This document shows positions 50,947 through 60,052 of a DNA stretch of 64,000 bases, one piece after another. The notes under the pieces were generated by a model. It did no database searches. It saw only the letters and a list, made by a program, of their open reading frames with translations, and was not told the origin of the DNA. Location of the stretch: contig CAWAZL010000002.1 of assembly GCA_963786495.1 (NCBI GenBank), forward strand, positions 1,116,001-1,180,000, read 5' to 3'. Origin of the DNA: JALZKA01 sp963786495. Lineage in GTDB: Bacteria; Actinomycetota; Thermoleophilia; Solirubrobacterales; 70-9. A program made the translations under genes and the position numbers. Within the stretch, counting starts at the first letter, position 1. Each line of letters begins with the position of its first letter.

Positions 50947-53602
50947 TCAGTCGTCGGAAACGTCTGAGTCGCCGTCGGAATCCGGCTCGGCGCCAGCTTC
51001 TGCACCCTGGTCGACTCCGGAACCGTCGGCTCATTCGCGCGTCGGCACTCTCCTCGACCGCATCAGCGCCCTCGTCGTCGGGCGGCTCCGCGTCGAGCAC
51101 CTCGCGCTCCTGGAGAGTTGCCGTTGCCCTTCGGCTTGTCGCCGCCCCCGCCGCCGCCCTTCTTGCGGCGGCGCTTGCGGCCGGAGCCGGGCTTCGGGAA
51201 GTTTCTGAGCAGCTCGCGCGCGACCGCCGAGGGCTTGCGGGCCATCCGCATGCGTGCCCCGCGCAGGACCTCTTCGGCCTCGGGCGTGTGAGCGACCGCT
51301 GCGGCCAGGAGCGCGACCGCGAGGCGACGATCCTGCTGGCGCGCCGCGGTGACGAGGCGGCGGGCGTTGCGGCCGTGGGCTCGGCCTGACGAGTTGACGA
51401 ACAGGCCCAGGAGGCGCTTCGGTCTCCGGCCAGCGCTGGACCGCGTACTGCTCGTGGAGGTCGCGGGTGGTCTCGGCGAGGCGCCAGACCCACGCCTGGG
51501 CCTGGTCGCGGCGGCCGATACGGCGCTCGGCGAGCGCTTGGAGAAGAAGCTTGGCCCCGGCGCGGCGGTCCTCGCGGCTCCAGGTGGTGACGATGTCGAC
51601 ACAGTCGTCGAACGCCTCGGCGTCGCGGAGCGCGGCGACCTCGCCCATCGCTTTGAGGCGGAGCTGGTGGTTGCGGTTTCGCTGAACGCAGGTGAGGAGG
51701 AAGCGGCGGCGGAGCTCCTTTGCCTCGTCGTGCTGGATCATCGCCTTGGCGCGACGCCACTGGTTCGAAGTGACCTTCGAGCCGGCAAGCGCGGCCCACG
51801 CGTGCTGCTCGGAGTAGTTCAGGTTCTCGACGGCGATGCGCCAGAGCTCACGCTCGAGGACGGCGACGCGGCGCTCGGGGTCGGCCGAGACCGGGACGAT
51901 TCGCCGCTCGACGCGCACTCGGCGCCCGCGCCCGCGGCGGACGGGGCCGACGACGATGGCGCCGCCTCGATAGACGTCGCGGTCCAGCAGGGAGTGAAGC
52001 GTCACGATTGTCTCGTCCGAGGTCGTCGCGGGATGGACGAGGTCGATCACGAGCCCCGCCTCCTTGCCCGGGCGCCTTCCTGGTAACGCGTCCGACGCGC
52101 TGCTGATAGATGCGCCGCGAGGCGGTCGGCGCGAGGTGCATGCAGATCGTCGCGCGCGGGGAGTTCCAGCCCTCGGCCAGGAGCATCGCGTTGCAGAGCA
52201 CGTCGACTTCGCCGCGCTCAAAGGCGGCCAGGATCTCGGCGAGCTCGCGCTTGTTGCGTCTCGCCCGAGACGGCCCGCGCGTTGATTCCGACGTCGCGCA
52301 TCGCTGCGGCGACGTTGTTGGCGTGCTTGACGCCTGCGGTGTAGAGGACGCCGGGGACCTTCGAGAAGCGCGCCTTGTAGAGGTCGGCGATCGCGACGTT
52401 GAACGGCCCCTGGTCGAGGAGCTTCGCCAGCTCCTCCTGGTCGAAGTCCTGGTCCACCTCGCCGCGCCGCAGCGGCACCTTGGCAAGCGAGCGAACTCCG
52501 GGGCCCGGCGGGATGCGGATACAGCGAAGCGGCGCGATCACGCCGCGGCGCGCGGCCTGGGCGAGGTCGAAGCGCGAGGTCTGGGTCGGGAAGAGGTCGG
52601 CGACGTGGCGGGCGATCAGAGCGCCGGTCGCGGTCATGCCGATGAAGACGGGGCCATCCATCTGGCGAATGCAGGCGCTGGTCTTCTCGCCCAGCGCCGT
52701 GTGGGCCTCGTCGCAGATCACGATCGCGTACGCGTCCGAGATCTCCTTCGAGTTGCGGACGAACCACTGGTAGGTCTCAACGGTGACCGGGCCGTGGGCA
52801 TGGTCGTCTCTTGCCGAGGAGCGGGGGCGATAAGCGGTCCTTGTAGCCGCGGTCCGAGATCTCGCCGATGAACTGGTCGACGAGGTTCCGGCGGTGCGTG
52901 AGGATCAGGATCCCGCCGGTTCGAGACGACTCGACGAATCCGACCGCCGCAACGGTCTTGCCGGCGCCCGTCGCATGCTCGAACCAAAAGCGCCTCGATG
53001 CTCCGGGATCGTCCGCCGCCTCGGAGACCACATCTTCGTCGTCCTCGGCCGGCTCGTCGGCCCAGTCCTGAGGCTCCTCGTCGGGCTCGAGCTCGTCGTC
53101 GAGATCTTCCTCATCCTCGCCGGCGCCGTTCTCGGATGTCGTCTCAACGGCGGCGGGCGGCACCCGAGCCGTTCGCGCCGTTTCCATTGCCGTTGGTGGA
53201 AAGCGCGCCCTCCTCGATCTCGGTGACCAGTGCTGCCAGCGTCCCGGAGAGCGCGTCGACCTGGTGGTCGTTCAGCTCAGCGCCATCGAGGAGCGTCGGC
53301 GGCTCCATCTCCAGGATGCGCTCCAGGCCGAGCATCAGCGAGTAGTGCCGCCGCCATTCGGTCGAAGGCTCCTCGTGGCCCGCCTCGATCTCCGCAAGTG
53401 CGTCGTCGAGAGCGCGCCGGCGCGCCGTTCCAGGCGCCAGGTCCTCGATGGTCTCACCTTCGAGCAGGATGGGTTCCCGCGTGAAGTCCTGAGCTCTTGC
53501 GAGCTCCGATTCCGTTGGGATGCTGACCGCGCTAGCGGCCACGTCGGTGGTGTTTGCCAAGGTGAGGCTTTCTCGAAAGGGACTCGCCCTGAAGACGTCC
53601 AA
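50947..53602 (-). CDS. SF2 DEAH-type helicase (frame interrupted)
   Basis: About 880 residues. Pieces in order: a helical start and ELNDHQVDALSGTLAAL; an acidic linker (DDELEPDEEPQDWADEPAE); Walker A EHATGAGKTVAAVGFVE; THRRNLVDQFIGEI; IVICDEAHTALGEKT; VFIGMTATGALIARHVADLF; GVLYTAGVKHANNVAAAMRD; LLAEGWNSPRATICMHLAPT; YQQRVGRVTRKAPG (motif VI). A long helical C-terminal region follows, then a Lys/Arg-Gly block (GRKRRRKKGGGGGGDKPK) and an acidic tail ending DSDVSDD at TGA 50947. Six or more one-base shifts divide it. Resembles XPB/type III restriction-like helicases; no nuclease or methylase is nearby. TTG start at 53602. Confidence 0.75.
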
Positions 53603-53729
53603 AACGCCGTGGCGAGCGATGTAAGCTCGATGGAGGCGGCCGGCGTGGCTTTCCCCCTACATGCCTGGCCGGAGCCCCCGCGGTCCCAAACGCGGGATCC
53701 ACCCCAAAAGTACCAGCCTCAAGGGTCAG

Positions 53730-54338
53730 ATGTCTTCAATTGGCGCGAATTGCAGGAATGTCGTAGCCGTGACCGCAGTCGCGGTAGTCGCTGCCGTGGG
53801 CGTGGGATGCGGCGGTGGCGAGCCGGACACGGTCGATCCCGACAGCGCCAACCCGGACTCGGCCCTCACGCCGGACGAGGCCGCGGAGCCGCTCAAACAG
53901 GCGCCGCCAGAGCTTCGGGCGATCCGCGACCAGGCGAACGAGATCCTGGACGAGGGAACCGAGGGCTACGACGCCCGAATCGCCGAGCTCGAGGGCGCTC
54001 CCATCGTCGTCAACAACTGGGCGTCGTGGTGCGGGCCCTGCCGCGAAGAGATCCCCTTCTTCCAGGAGCAGGCGATCGAGCAGGGCGGGGAGGTCGCCTT
54101 CCTCGGGCTGCTCTCCGGCGACGGGCCTGAGACGGGCGGAACCTTCCTTTCTGAGTTCCCACTGCCCTATCCGAGCTATCTGGACCCAGACTTCGACTCA
54201 TCGATCGACATCGGCACTGGCAAGCGGCTCCCATCAACCGCCTTCTACGATTCGAGTGGTGAGCTCGTGTATTTGAAGGCCGGTCCGTATGCGTCGGCGG
54301 ACGAGCTTTCGGCAGACATCCAGGAGTACGCGAACTAA
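53730..54338 (+). CDS. TlpA-like thiol-disulfide lipoprotein
   Basis: A 202-residue exported thioredoxin-fold protein. VVAVTAVAVVAAVGVGCGGG is a lipoprotein signal with the lipobox Cys; an acidic Pro/Asp linker follows; then VVNNWASWCGPCREEIPFFQ with the active-site pair; GTGKRLPSTAFYDSSGELVY has the cis-Pro. TlpA/ResA-type proteins reduce apocytochrome c outside the membrane, which fits the ccm genes at 43-45 kb. ATG 53730 gives a normal signal; an in-frame ATG 53661 would add a basic stretch. Stop overlaps the next ATG (TAATG). Confidence 0.85.
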   Translation: MSSIGANCRNVVAVTAVAVVAAVGVGCGGGEPDTVDPDSANPDSALTPDEAAEPLKQAPPELRAIRDQANEILDEGTEGYDARIAELEGAPIVVNNWASWCGPCREEIPFFQEQAIEQGGEVAFLGLLSGDGPETGGTFLSEFPLPYPSYLDPDFDSSIDIGTGKRLPSTAFYDSSGELVYLKAGPYASADELSADIQEYAN

Positions 54339-54745
54339 TGGCAGCTGCACGAAAATCAGTTTGGAACGTGGTCCGGTGGCCTCTCGCCGCGCTCGCCGTG
54401 ATCGTCTTCGGCGCCGGGGTGCCCTATCTCTGGGTCTGGATCGGGTCGCAACTCCAAGGCGGCACAGCGCCGTCGTTCAGCGGCCTGGGCGTCGCGCTCT
54501 TCGGAATCATCTTTTCTTACGCGGCCATGGCCTACCTCCTGGCGTGGATCAAGGCCGTCGTGACGCATGACGAGGGCAAGCCGATCCGCCACGACTGGAA
54601 CCGCAGCCTCTCTGCCGAGCGCAGGACTGGCCCTGACACCCATCCGATCGAGGACCTCGTCATCACGGCGACGATCCTGGTCGGGATCGTCTGCACCATC
54701 TGGTTTCTCCTGTTCGGAGACCCGGGCGTTCGCAACTACACCTGA
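54338..54745 (+). CDS. membrane protein of unknown function
   Basis: A 135-residue protein with three hydrophobic segments (WPLAALAVIVFGAGVPYLWV, GVALFGIIFSYAAMAYLLAW, DLVITATILVGIVCTIWFLL) and a polar loop rich in His and Arg (HDEGKPIRHDWNRSLSAERR). It starts in the tlpA stop, so it is probably made with TlpA and may serve cytochrome assembly, but this is by context only. I recognise no family. Confidence 0.6.
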   Translation: MAAARKSVWNVVRWPLAALAVIVFGAGVPYLWVWIGSQLQGGTAPSFSGLGVALFGIIFSYAAMAYLLAWIKAVVTHDEGKPIRHDWNRSLSAERRTGPDTHPIEDLVITATILVGIVCTIWFLLFGDPGVRNYT

Positions 54746-54793
54746 GGACTCAGGAGCGCCGCTGGGGGTGTCCTCGGATGCCCGTCTCACTCA

Positions 54794-54817
54794 CGTGGGA
54801 TTTACCCACGCTCGTTT
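54794..54817 (+). terminator. weak hairpin after the tlpA pair
   Basis: CGTGGG (54794-54799) and CCCACG (54805-54810) pair around ATTTA, followed by CTCGTTT. It lies in the 132-base gap between the small membrane gene and nfeD, the right place to end the tlpA transcript. Short stem, so low confidence. Confidence 0.35.
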
Positions 54818-54877
54818 CACCGGTCATCCTGCGTCCTACCCAGCGACGCTCCTGACCTCCTCAGGGATAATTGACGG

Positions 54878-56191
54878 ATGAGGTTCTGGATCTCTATTGC
54901 GGCGATCGTTTCGGGCCTCGTTCTTGCCGGGGCATCGATAGCGCAGGACGGGACCGGCGAGGCGGTTTCGATCGAGCTCTCCGGGTCGATCGATCCCGCG
55001 ACCGAGGCCTGGATGGGGCGGGCGCTCGAGGACGCCGCAGACGACGCGGCCGAGCTGGTGATCGTCCGGCTCGACACGCCGGGCGGGCTCGACACCTCGA
55101 TGCGCGAGATCGTCAAGGACATCATCGCGGCGCCGATGCCCGTCGTCGTCTACGTCTCGCCCAACGGCGCCCGCGCGGCATCGGCCGGCCTCTTCATCAC
55201 CCAGGCGGCCGACGTGGCCGCGATGGCGCCGCAGACCAACATCGGCTCCGCGTCACCGATCACCATCGGCGGCGCGGATATCGGGGAGGTCCTTGGCACG
55301 AAGATCGAGAACGACGCGGCTGCCTACGTCCGCGCCCTGACCTCGGAGCACGGGCGGAACCCCGAGCTGGCGGAGGAGATGGTCCGCGATGCGACCAATG
55401 TGACCGCGGCCGAGGCTCTCGAGGCGGGGTTGATCGACATCGTCGCCGCGAATACCGACGAGCTTCTCGAGCAACTCAACGGGTTCGAGGTCCAGGGGCC
55501 GAAGGCGACCACCCTCGACACCGAGGGGCTCACCGTCGACGAGCGCGACATGCCCTTCCAGTACGAGCTCCTGCAGATCATCGTCAACCCGAACGTCGCC
55601 TTCCTCCTGATCCTCACCGGGATCATCGGCCTCTTGATCGAGATCTTCAGCCCCGGCCTCATCGTGCCCGGAGCGACGGGGCTCATCGCGCTCATAGTCG
55701 GTTTGTTCGCGTCTTCCCAGCTTCCCGTGACGGCGGCCGGGGTGGTGCTCCTACTCCTCGGCGTCGGGCTTCTGATCGCCGAGACGCAGCTTCCGACTGC
55801 CGGAATCATGGGCGTCCTCGGCGTTGTCGCGCTCGCCATCTCGGGGCTCCTCCTGTTCGACACCAACGAGGACTTCGCGGTCTCGGCGCCGCTGGTGATC
55901 GCCATCGCCGTCGTCTTCGGCGCCGCGATCATCTGGATCGGGCACAAGGTGATGGAGGCTCGCCGCGGCAAGGTCTACACGGGGCATGAGGAGCTCATCG
56001 GCGCCGAGGGAGACGTGCGCGTGCCCGTTGATCCCAGCGGCCAGGTCTTCGTCAAGGGCGCGCTTTGGCGCGCCGAGCGGGCGGATGGCGGAGAGCCGAT
56101 CCCAACCGGCGCTAGAGTGCGAGTCGAAGAGGTCGAGGGCCTGACGCTCAAGGTCCACCCCCTCGATTCAAGCCCGGAATCCCCCGAGTAA
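54878..56191 (+). CDS. nfeD: NfeD-family membrane serine protease
   Basis: A 437-residue protein. Signal or anchor (FWISIAAIVSGLVLAGASIA), then a ClpP/crotonase-fold protease: VIVRLDTPGGLDTSMREIVK, VVVYVSPNGARAASAGLFIT with the nucleophile Ser in ASAG, and a Lys later in the fold. Four membrane segments follow (about 225-345), then a soluble OB-fold domain (VYTGHEELIGAEGDVRVPVD to LTLKVHPLDSS). This long form (NfeD1b) pairs with stomatin-like slipins, and a slipin gene follows 13 bases later. It probably cleaves or controls slipin assemblies in the membrane. Confidence 0.9.
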   Translation: MRFWISIAAIVSGLVLAGASIAQDGTGEAVSIELSGSIDPATEAWMGRALEDAADDAAELVIVRLDTPGGLDTSMREIVKDIIAAPMPVVVYVSPNGARAASAGLFITQAADVAAMAPQTNIGSASPITIGGADIGEVLGTKIENDAAAYVRALTSEHGRNPELAEEMVRDATNVTAAEALEAGLIDIVAANTDELLEQLNGFEVQGPKATTLDTEGLTVDERDMPFQYELLQIIVNPNVAFLLILTGIIGLLIEIFSPGLIVPGATGLIALIVGLFASSQLPVTAAGVVLLLLGVGLLIAETQLPTAGIMGVLGVVALAISGLLLFDTNEDFAVSAPLVIAIAVVFGAAIIWIGHKVMEARRGKVYTGHEELIGAEGDVRVPVDPSGQVFVKGALWRAERADGGEPIPTGARVRVEEVEGLTLKVHPLDSSPESPE

Positions 56192-56204
56192 AGGAGCAGG
56201 TTCT

Positions 56205-57089
56205 TTGTCAGCAGGACTAGTAGTCGCAGCAATTCTCGGGGTTTTCGTTCTGATCATCCTCGCCGCCGCGGTGCGCATCCTCCGCGAGTACGAGCGCGGG
56301 GTGGTCTTCCGCCTGGGTCGCCTGATCGCCCAGAAGGGCCCGGGCCTGATCCTCCTGATCCCCTTCATCGACCAGATGGTGCGCGTCGACCTGCGAACCA
56401 TCACGCTGAACGTGCCGCCGCAGGAGATCATCACGAAGGACAACGTGACGGTCCGCGTGAACGCGGTCGCCTACTTCCGCGTCGTCGACCCGAACATGGC
56501 GATCACCGAGGTCGAGAACTACCTCCTCGCGACGTCGCAGATCTCCCAGACCACGCTTCGCTCGGTGCTCGGCAAGGCAGAGCTCGACTCCCTCCTCTCC
56601 GAGCGCGAGCGTCTCAACATCGAGCTTCAGCAGATCATCGACGAGCAGACCGAGCCCTGGGGCGTCAAGGTCTCGACCGTCGAGGTCAAGGACGTCGAGC
56701 TGCCGACCGAGATGCAGCGCGCGATCGCCCGCCAGGCCGAGGCCGAGCGTGAGCGCCGCGCCAAGGTCATCTCCGCCGACGGCGAGTTCCAGGCGTCGGC
56801 CAAGCTGAGCCAGGCGGCGGACGTCATGAGCAGGAACCCGACGACCCTCCAGCTGCGCTACCTGCAGACGCTGCTGGAGATGGGCGTGAACCAGAACACG
56901 ACGATCGTTTTCCCGCTGCCGATCGACCTGCTGCACGCCTTCGTCCGCAAGGACGGGGAGCAGCCGCCCACCGCGCCGCCCATCGACCCCGCTCAGATGC
57001 CGCCGCCGATCCGCCCGGAGGACGTGCCTCCGCCCGACCTGAGCCAGCTCGAGGACGTGGATCCGGACGAGCCACCCGCACCGCAGTAG
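56205..57089 (+). CDS. slipin (SPFH/stomatin-like protein)
   Basis: A 294-residue protein. One N-terminal hydrophobic segment (VVAAILGVFVLIILAAAVRI) leads into the SPFH domain: EYERGVVFRLGRLIAQKGPG, LRTITLNVPPQEIITKDNVT, VNAVAYFRVVDPNMAITEVE and RSVLGKAELDSLLSERERLN. A coiled coil (QRAIARQAEAERERRAKVIS) and a proline-rich tail follow. Slipins form large membrane rings that organise lipids; NfeD just upstream is the usual partner. The TTG start has AAGGAG 8 bases before it. Confidence 0.9.
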   Translation: MSAGLVVAAILGVFVLIILAAAVRILREYERGVVFRLGRLIAQKGPGLILLIPFIDQMVRVDLRTITLNVPPQEIITKDNVTVRVNAVAYFRVVDPNMAITEVENYLLATSQISQTTLRSVLGKAELDSLLSERERLNIELQQIIDEQTEPWGVKVSTVEVKDVELPTEMQRAIARQAEAERERRAKVISADGEFQASAKLSQAADVMSRNPTTLQLRYLQTLLEMGVNQNTTIVFPLPIDLLHAFVRKDGEQPPTAPPIDPAQMPPPIRPEDVPPPDLSQLEDVDPDEPPAPQ

Positions 57090-57093
57090 CGCT

Positions 57094-58137
57094 CTGACCG
57101 CTCCCGAAATACGCATCGATCAACTCACCGGGCTGCGAGTAGTGCTCGCGCCCGGGAGGGCCGAGCGCCCCGATGCGTTCTCGCCCGCCGTTGCGGAGTC
57201 GAACCCCGACGCGGCCGAGAAGTGCCCCTTCTGCGAAGGGCGCGAGGACCGCACACCGCCCGAGGTCTGGGCGGACCGCCCGGGCGGCGGTGGCGCGGAC
57301 ACGCCCGGCTGGCGCGTTCGCTCCGTGCCGAACCTGTACCCGGTGCTGGGCGGCGGGAGCGGCGATACGGACAGCGGCGGTTTCTCCAGCAGCGCCGATC
57401 CCCTGGCGGACTCGAGGCGGACCGCCGAGGTCGGCCTCTTCGGATCGCAGCCGGCCGACGGCTCGCATGAGGTGATCGTGAACACGCCACGGCACGAGAC
57501 GTCGATGGCGGCGCTCTCGGCCGAGGAGCTGGAAGTGGCGGTTGAGGGATGGCGCGAGCGCATGCGCGCGGTCGCGGCCGGGTCGGCATACATGCATCTG
57601 ATCGTCAACGAGGGCCCGGCCGCGGGCGCTTCGCTCGAGCACACGCACGCGCAGCTCTACGGCCTGCGCTTCGTACCCGCCGAGCTCGCGCGCGAGCGCG
57701 AGCGCTCGACCGCCTACCACCAGCGCACGATGGGCGGGCATCTCCTGGGCGACGTCGCGATCGAGGAGGTACGCCGCAAGGAGCGCATGGTCGCGATCGA
57801 CGACGAGGCGATCCTGATCTGTCCGTGGGCGTCGCGCTCGCCGTTCGAGCTCCGCATCGTCCCCCGCAACCCTGCGCCGTCGTTCGAGGCCGAGGGCCAG
57901 GGCGGCGCCGCGATGATCGGCACCGCGCTTCGCGCACTCGCCGGGGTGTTCGGCACGCTGCCCCAGTTCAACCTGTGGATCCGCTCAGCGCCCAGCGGCG
58001 CCGAAGAGTTCTGCTGGCACATCGACATCGTCCCGCGCCTGACGATCCGGGCCGGCTTCGAGCTCGGCACCGGCGTCGACATCTCCACCTACGCGCCCGA
58101 GCGCGCGGCGTCGGACCTGCGCGAGGCGCTCGCCTAG
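57094..58137 (+). CDS. galactose-1-phosphate uridylyltransferase-like protein
   Basis: About 347 residues of the HIT-like GalT superfamily. EIRIDQLTGLRVVLAPGRAE, then KCPFCEGREDRTPPE with the zinc CxxC, RVRSVPNLYPVLGGG, HEVIVNTPRHETSMAALS, and GASLEHTHAQLYGLRFVP, where HTHAQ stands for the nucleophile motif HPHxQ. The conserved start (EIRIDQLTG) precedes any ATG or GTG, leaving a CTG at 57094, 4 bases after the slipin stop, as the likely start; GTG 57142 would delete it. The substrate may be another nucleotidyl transfer, since bacterial DUF4921/GalT relatives vary. Confidence 0.72.
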   Translation: MTAPEIRIDQLTGLRVVLAPGRAERPDAFSPAVAESNPDAAEKCPFCEGREDRTPPEVWADRPGGGGADTPGWRVRSVPNLYPVLGGGSGDTDSGGFSSSADPLADSRRTAEVGLFGSQPADGSHEVIVNTPRHETSMAALSAEELEVAVEGWRERMRAVAAGSAYMHLIVNEGPAAGASLEHTHAQLYGLRFVPAELARERERSTAYHQRTMGGHLLGDVAIEEVRRKERMVAIDDEAILICPWASRSPFELRIVPRNPAPSFEAEGQGGAAMIGTALRALAGVFGTLPQFNLWIRSAPSGAEEFCWHIDIVPRLTIRAGFELGTGVDISTYAPERAASDLREALA

Positions 58138-58138
58138 A

Positions 58139-59200
58139 TCAGCGGCGCGGCGGCGTCGTCGGCGAGCGATCGAAGAGGCATGTGTGCTTATGGTCGCCGC
58201 GCTCGACGACCTTCTCCTTCGCCTCCGCGTAGTAGCCGTTGCCGATTATCTGGAAACTCCAACGGCCATTCTCATCGGAGCGGTCGTGGCCAATCTTGAA
58301 TACCGCATCACTCCCAGCTTCCCTGGCGTAGAGGGTCACGCGCCTGTTCTTCACGCAGTCGTTTGAGTCCGAGATCACCTTGCCGTGGTAAACGCTCGAC
58401 GGCGTCTTCTTGATGGTGATCGTCGTCTCGAACTCCTCGTTGTGGGCGCGCTCGGGCGGGTCGTGTGACTCCTTGTCCGAGGTGGCGGCGAGACACCGGA
58501 GCAGGGCCTTCCGGACCTCCTTGACCTTCACCATGTAGTCGGTGAAGCCGGGCTTGTCGTGTCGGACTACTTCCCAATTTCCGTTGCGGTCGGACTTCGT
58601 TTGGTCGATCTTGAGGAAGCCCTGTCCGGGCTTTCCCTTGCGCAGGAGAACGACCGTCCGCCGGCGCTCGCACGATGACTCATCCGATCGCACCTTTCCG
58701 AAGAACTGCGCCTTGTAGTTGCGGCAATCGAAGGGGCACTCGTCATTGATCGTGACCGTCGTCTTGATCCCGTTCTGACCCGCCCGCGCGGATCTCGCGA
58801 AGTTCAGCGTCCACTTCTTCGACCTGCCGTTCTTGCAGCCGGGTGCTCTCAGGGTCTTCGCGCGGTATGTCCCCTCGAGGGCGTCCGACTCGTTGAGGGT
58901 CCACTTGCCGTTGGCGGTGGCGGTCGTCGTCCCGATCGGTCCAGGGTTTGGCGCACCTCCCTTGCGGACGACCTTGACCTTGCGCCCATCGACGCAGTCT
59001 GGGTTTGATGAGCGCACCCTGCCCTTGAACATCGCGGGAGTCGATGCCCGAGTGGCCCTCTCGCATGTGCCGAACTTGCATACCATCTTCATGCGGAGCT
59101 TGGTGCCCGCCTTCTCGCCGCCCGACGCAACGCTGCCCATCGAGCTTGCGATCAGGCACGCCGCTAGCACCACTGCCACACCGATCCATCGAGCGTTCAT
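58139..59200 (-). CDS. secreted protein with three two-cysteine domains
   Basis: A 353-residue protein with a signal peptide (IGVAVVLAACLIASSMGSVA). Three copies of the domain also found at 8632-8982 and 9106-9453 follow: FKGRVRSSNPDCVDGRKVKV (about 60-120), FFGKVRSDESSCERRRTVVL (about 170-240) and YHGKVISDSNDCVKNRRVTL (about 255-340). Each has the SD..G.W turn, an aromatic strand (TYRAKT, YMVKVKE, YYAEAKE) and a second Cys. This looks like a chain of small disulfide-closed beta domains on the outside of the cell. Function unknown. Its end meets the GalT-like gene with one base between. Confidence 0.7.
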   Translation of the reverse strand: MNARWIGVAVVLAACLIASSMGSVASGGEKAGTKLRMKMVCKFGTCERATRASTPAMFKGRVRSSNPDCVDGRKVKVVRKGGAPNPGPIGTTTATANGKWTLNESDALEGTYRAKTLRAPGCKNGRSKKWTLNFARSARAGQNGIKTTVTINDECPFDCRNYKAQFFGKVRSDESSCERRRTVVLLRKGKPGQGFLKIDQTKSDRNGNWEVVRHDKPGFTDYMVKVKEVRKALLRCLAATSDKESHDPPERAHNEEFETTITIKKTPSSVYHGKVISDSNDCVKNRRVTLYAREAGSDAVFKIGHDRSDENGRWSFQIIGNGYYAEAKEKVVERGDHKHTCLFDRSPTTPPRR

Positions 59201-59271
59201 CGTCTGATCCCCTCCGCTGGTAAGTGCCTTCTCCGGGCATCCTAAGTCCCGTGACTAGGCTTGTCCACCCG

Positions 59272-59946
59272 ATGAGCCCTCCCAGCGCACGCCCCTTCCC
59301 CCGCTTCATCGCCGACGCCTCCCAGGACGCAGAGCCCTCGGGCCGCTGGGCCGAGCGGCTGACCACCCATTTCGCCGAGGCGTGCGAGCCGCTCACCGCC
59401 GACGCCGGCTCGGCGCTCAACCCCGAGAGCCTTCGCTGGTTCCCCGAGCGGGGCTGGGGCGGCCGCGTCTACGTCCCGGTCACGGGCCGCGCCCAGGAGC
59501 CGTCCGTCCCTTCCGACGCGCCAGAGGGTTCCGAGCCGGTGCTGGTCGAGTACTACGGCTGGGTCTCGTTCGTGCGGCCCGAGGGCGACGAGCCCGATGC
59601 CTTTAAGGCGAAGGCCGAGTTCACCGACGTCACCGTCGAGGACAGCCCCGAGTGGGAGATCGACCTATCCGACGACGTGCTCGGCCCATGGCGCTCCGAA
59701 GCGGGCCGCGGCGGCGATGTAACGCTCGTCTGGGGCCTGCCGATGGTGCGCGGAGCGGTCGCAGCAACCGCCGAGCTCGACGGCGAAGTCGTCGACCAGT
59801 GCCCGGTCCGCGATGGCCGGTTCACCCTGGTCGCAGCGGATGCCGTCCACGGCTTCGGCGACTCGGACGTCTTTCTCACCGTGAAGCTCTGGGACCGCCG
59901 CCTTGCGCAGGTTGCCTCCGAGAGCCTCTACGACGAAGGCGAGTGA
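59272..59946 (+). CDS. hypothetical protein
   Basis: A 224-residue acidic soluble protein: RFIADASQDAEPSGRWAERL near the start, then many short strands (VLVEYYGWVSFVRPEGDEPD, KAEFTDVTVEDSPEWEIDLS, DVTLVWGLPMVRGAVAATAE, SDVFLTVKLWDRRLAQVASE). No signal peptide, no membrane segment, no known motif. ATG 59272 is chosen over GTG 59224, which adds a short unmotivated stretch. Lies just upstream of the tRNA gene. Function unknown. Confidence 0.55.
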   Translation: MSPPSARPFPRFIADASQDAEPSGRWAERLTTHFAEACEPLTADAGSALNPESLRWFPERGWGGRVYVPVTGRAQEPSVPSDAPEGSEPVLVEYYGWVSFVRPEGDEPDAFKAKAEFTDVTVEDSPEWEIDLSDDVLGPWRSEAGRGGDVTLVWGLPMVRGAVAATAELDGEVVDQCPVRDGRFTLVAADAVHGFGDSDVFLTVKLWDRRLAQVASESLYDEGE

Positions 59947-59974
59947 GGCGGCGCGGGCCGTAATCTGGCCCAAG

Positions 59975-60048
<74 letters not shown>

Positions 60049-60052
60049 TTCC

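Noticed and set aside
50947..53602. Restriction-modification system
   Set aside because: Only a helicase is present; no methylase, specificity or nuclease domain is seen on either side.
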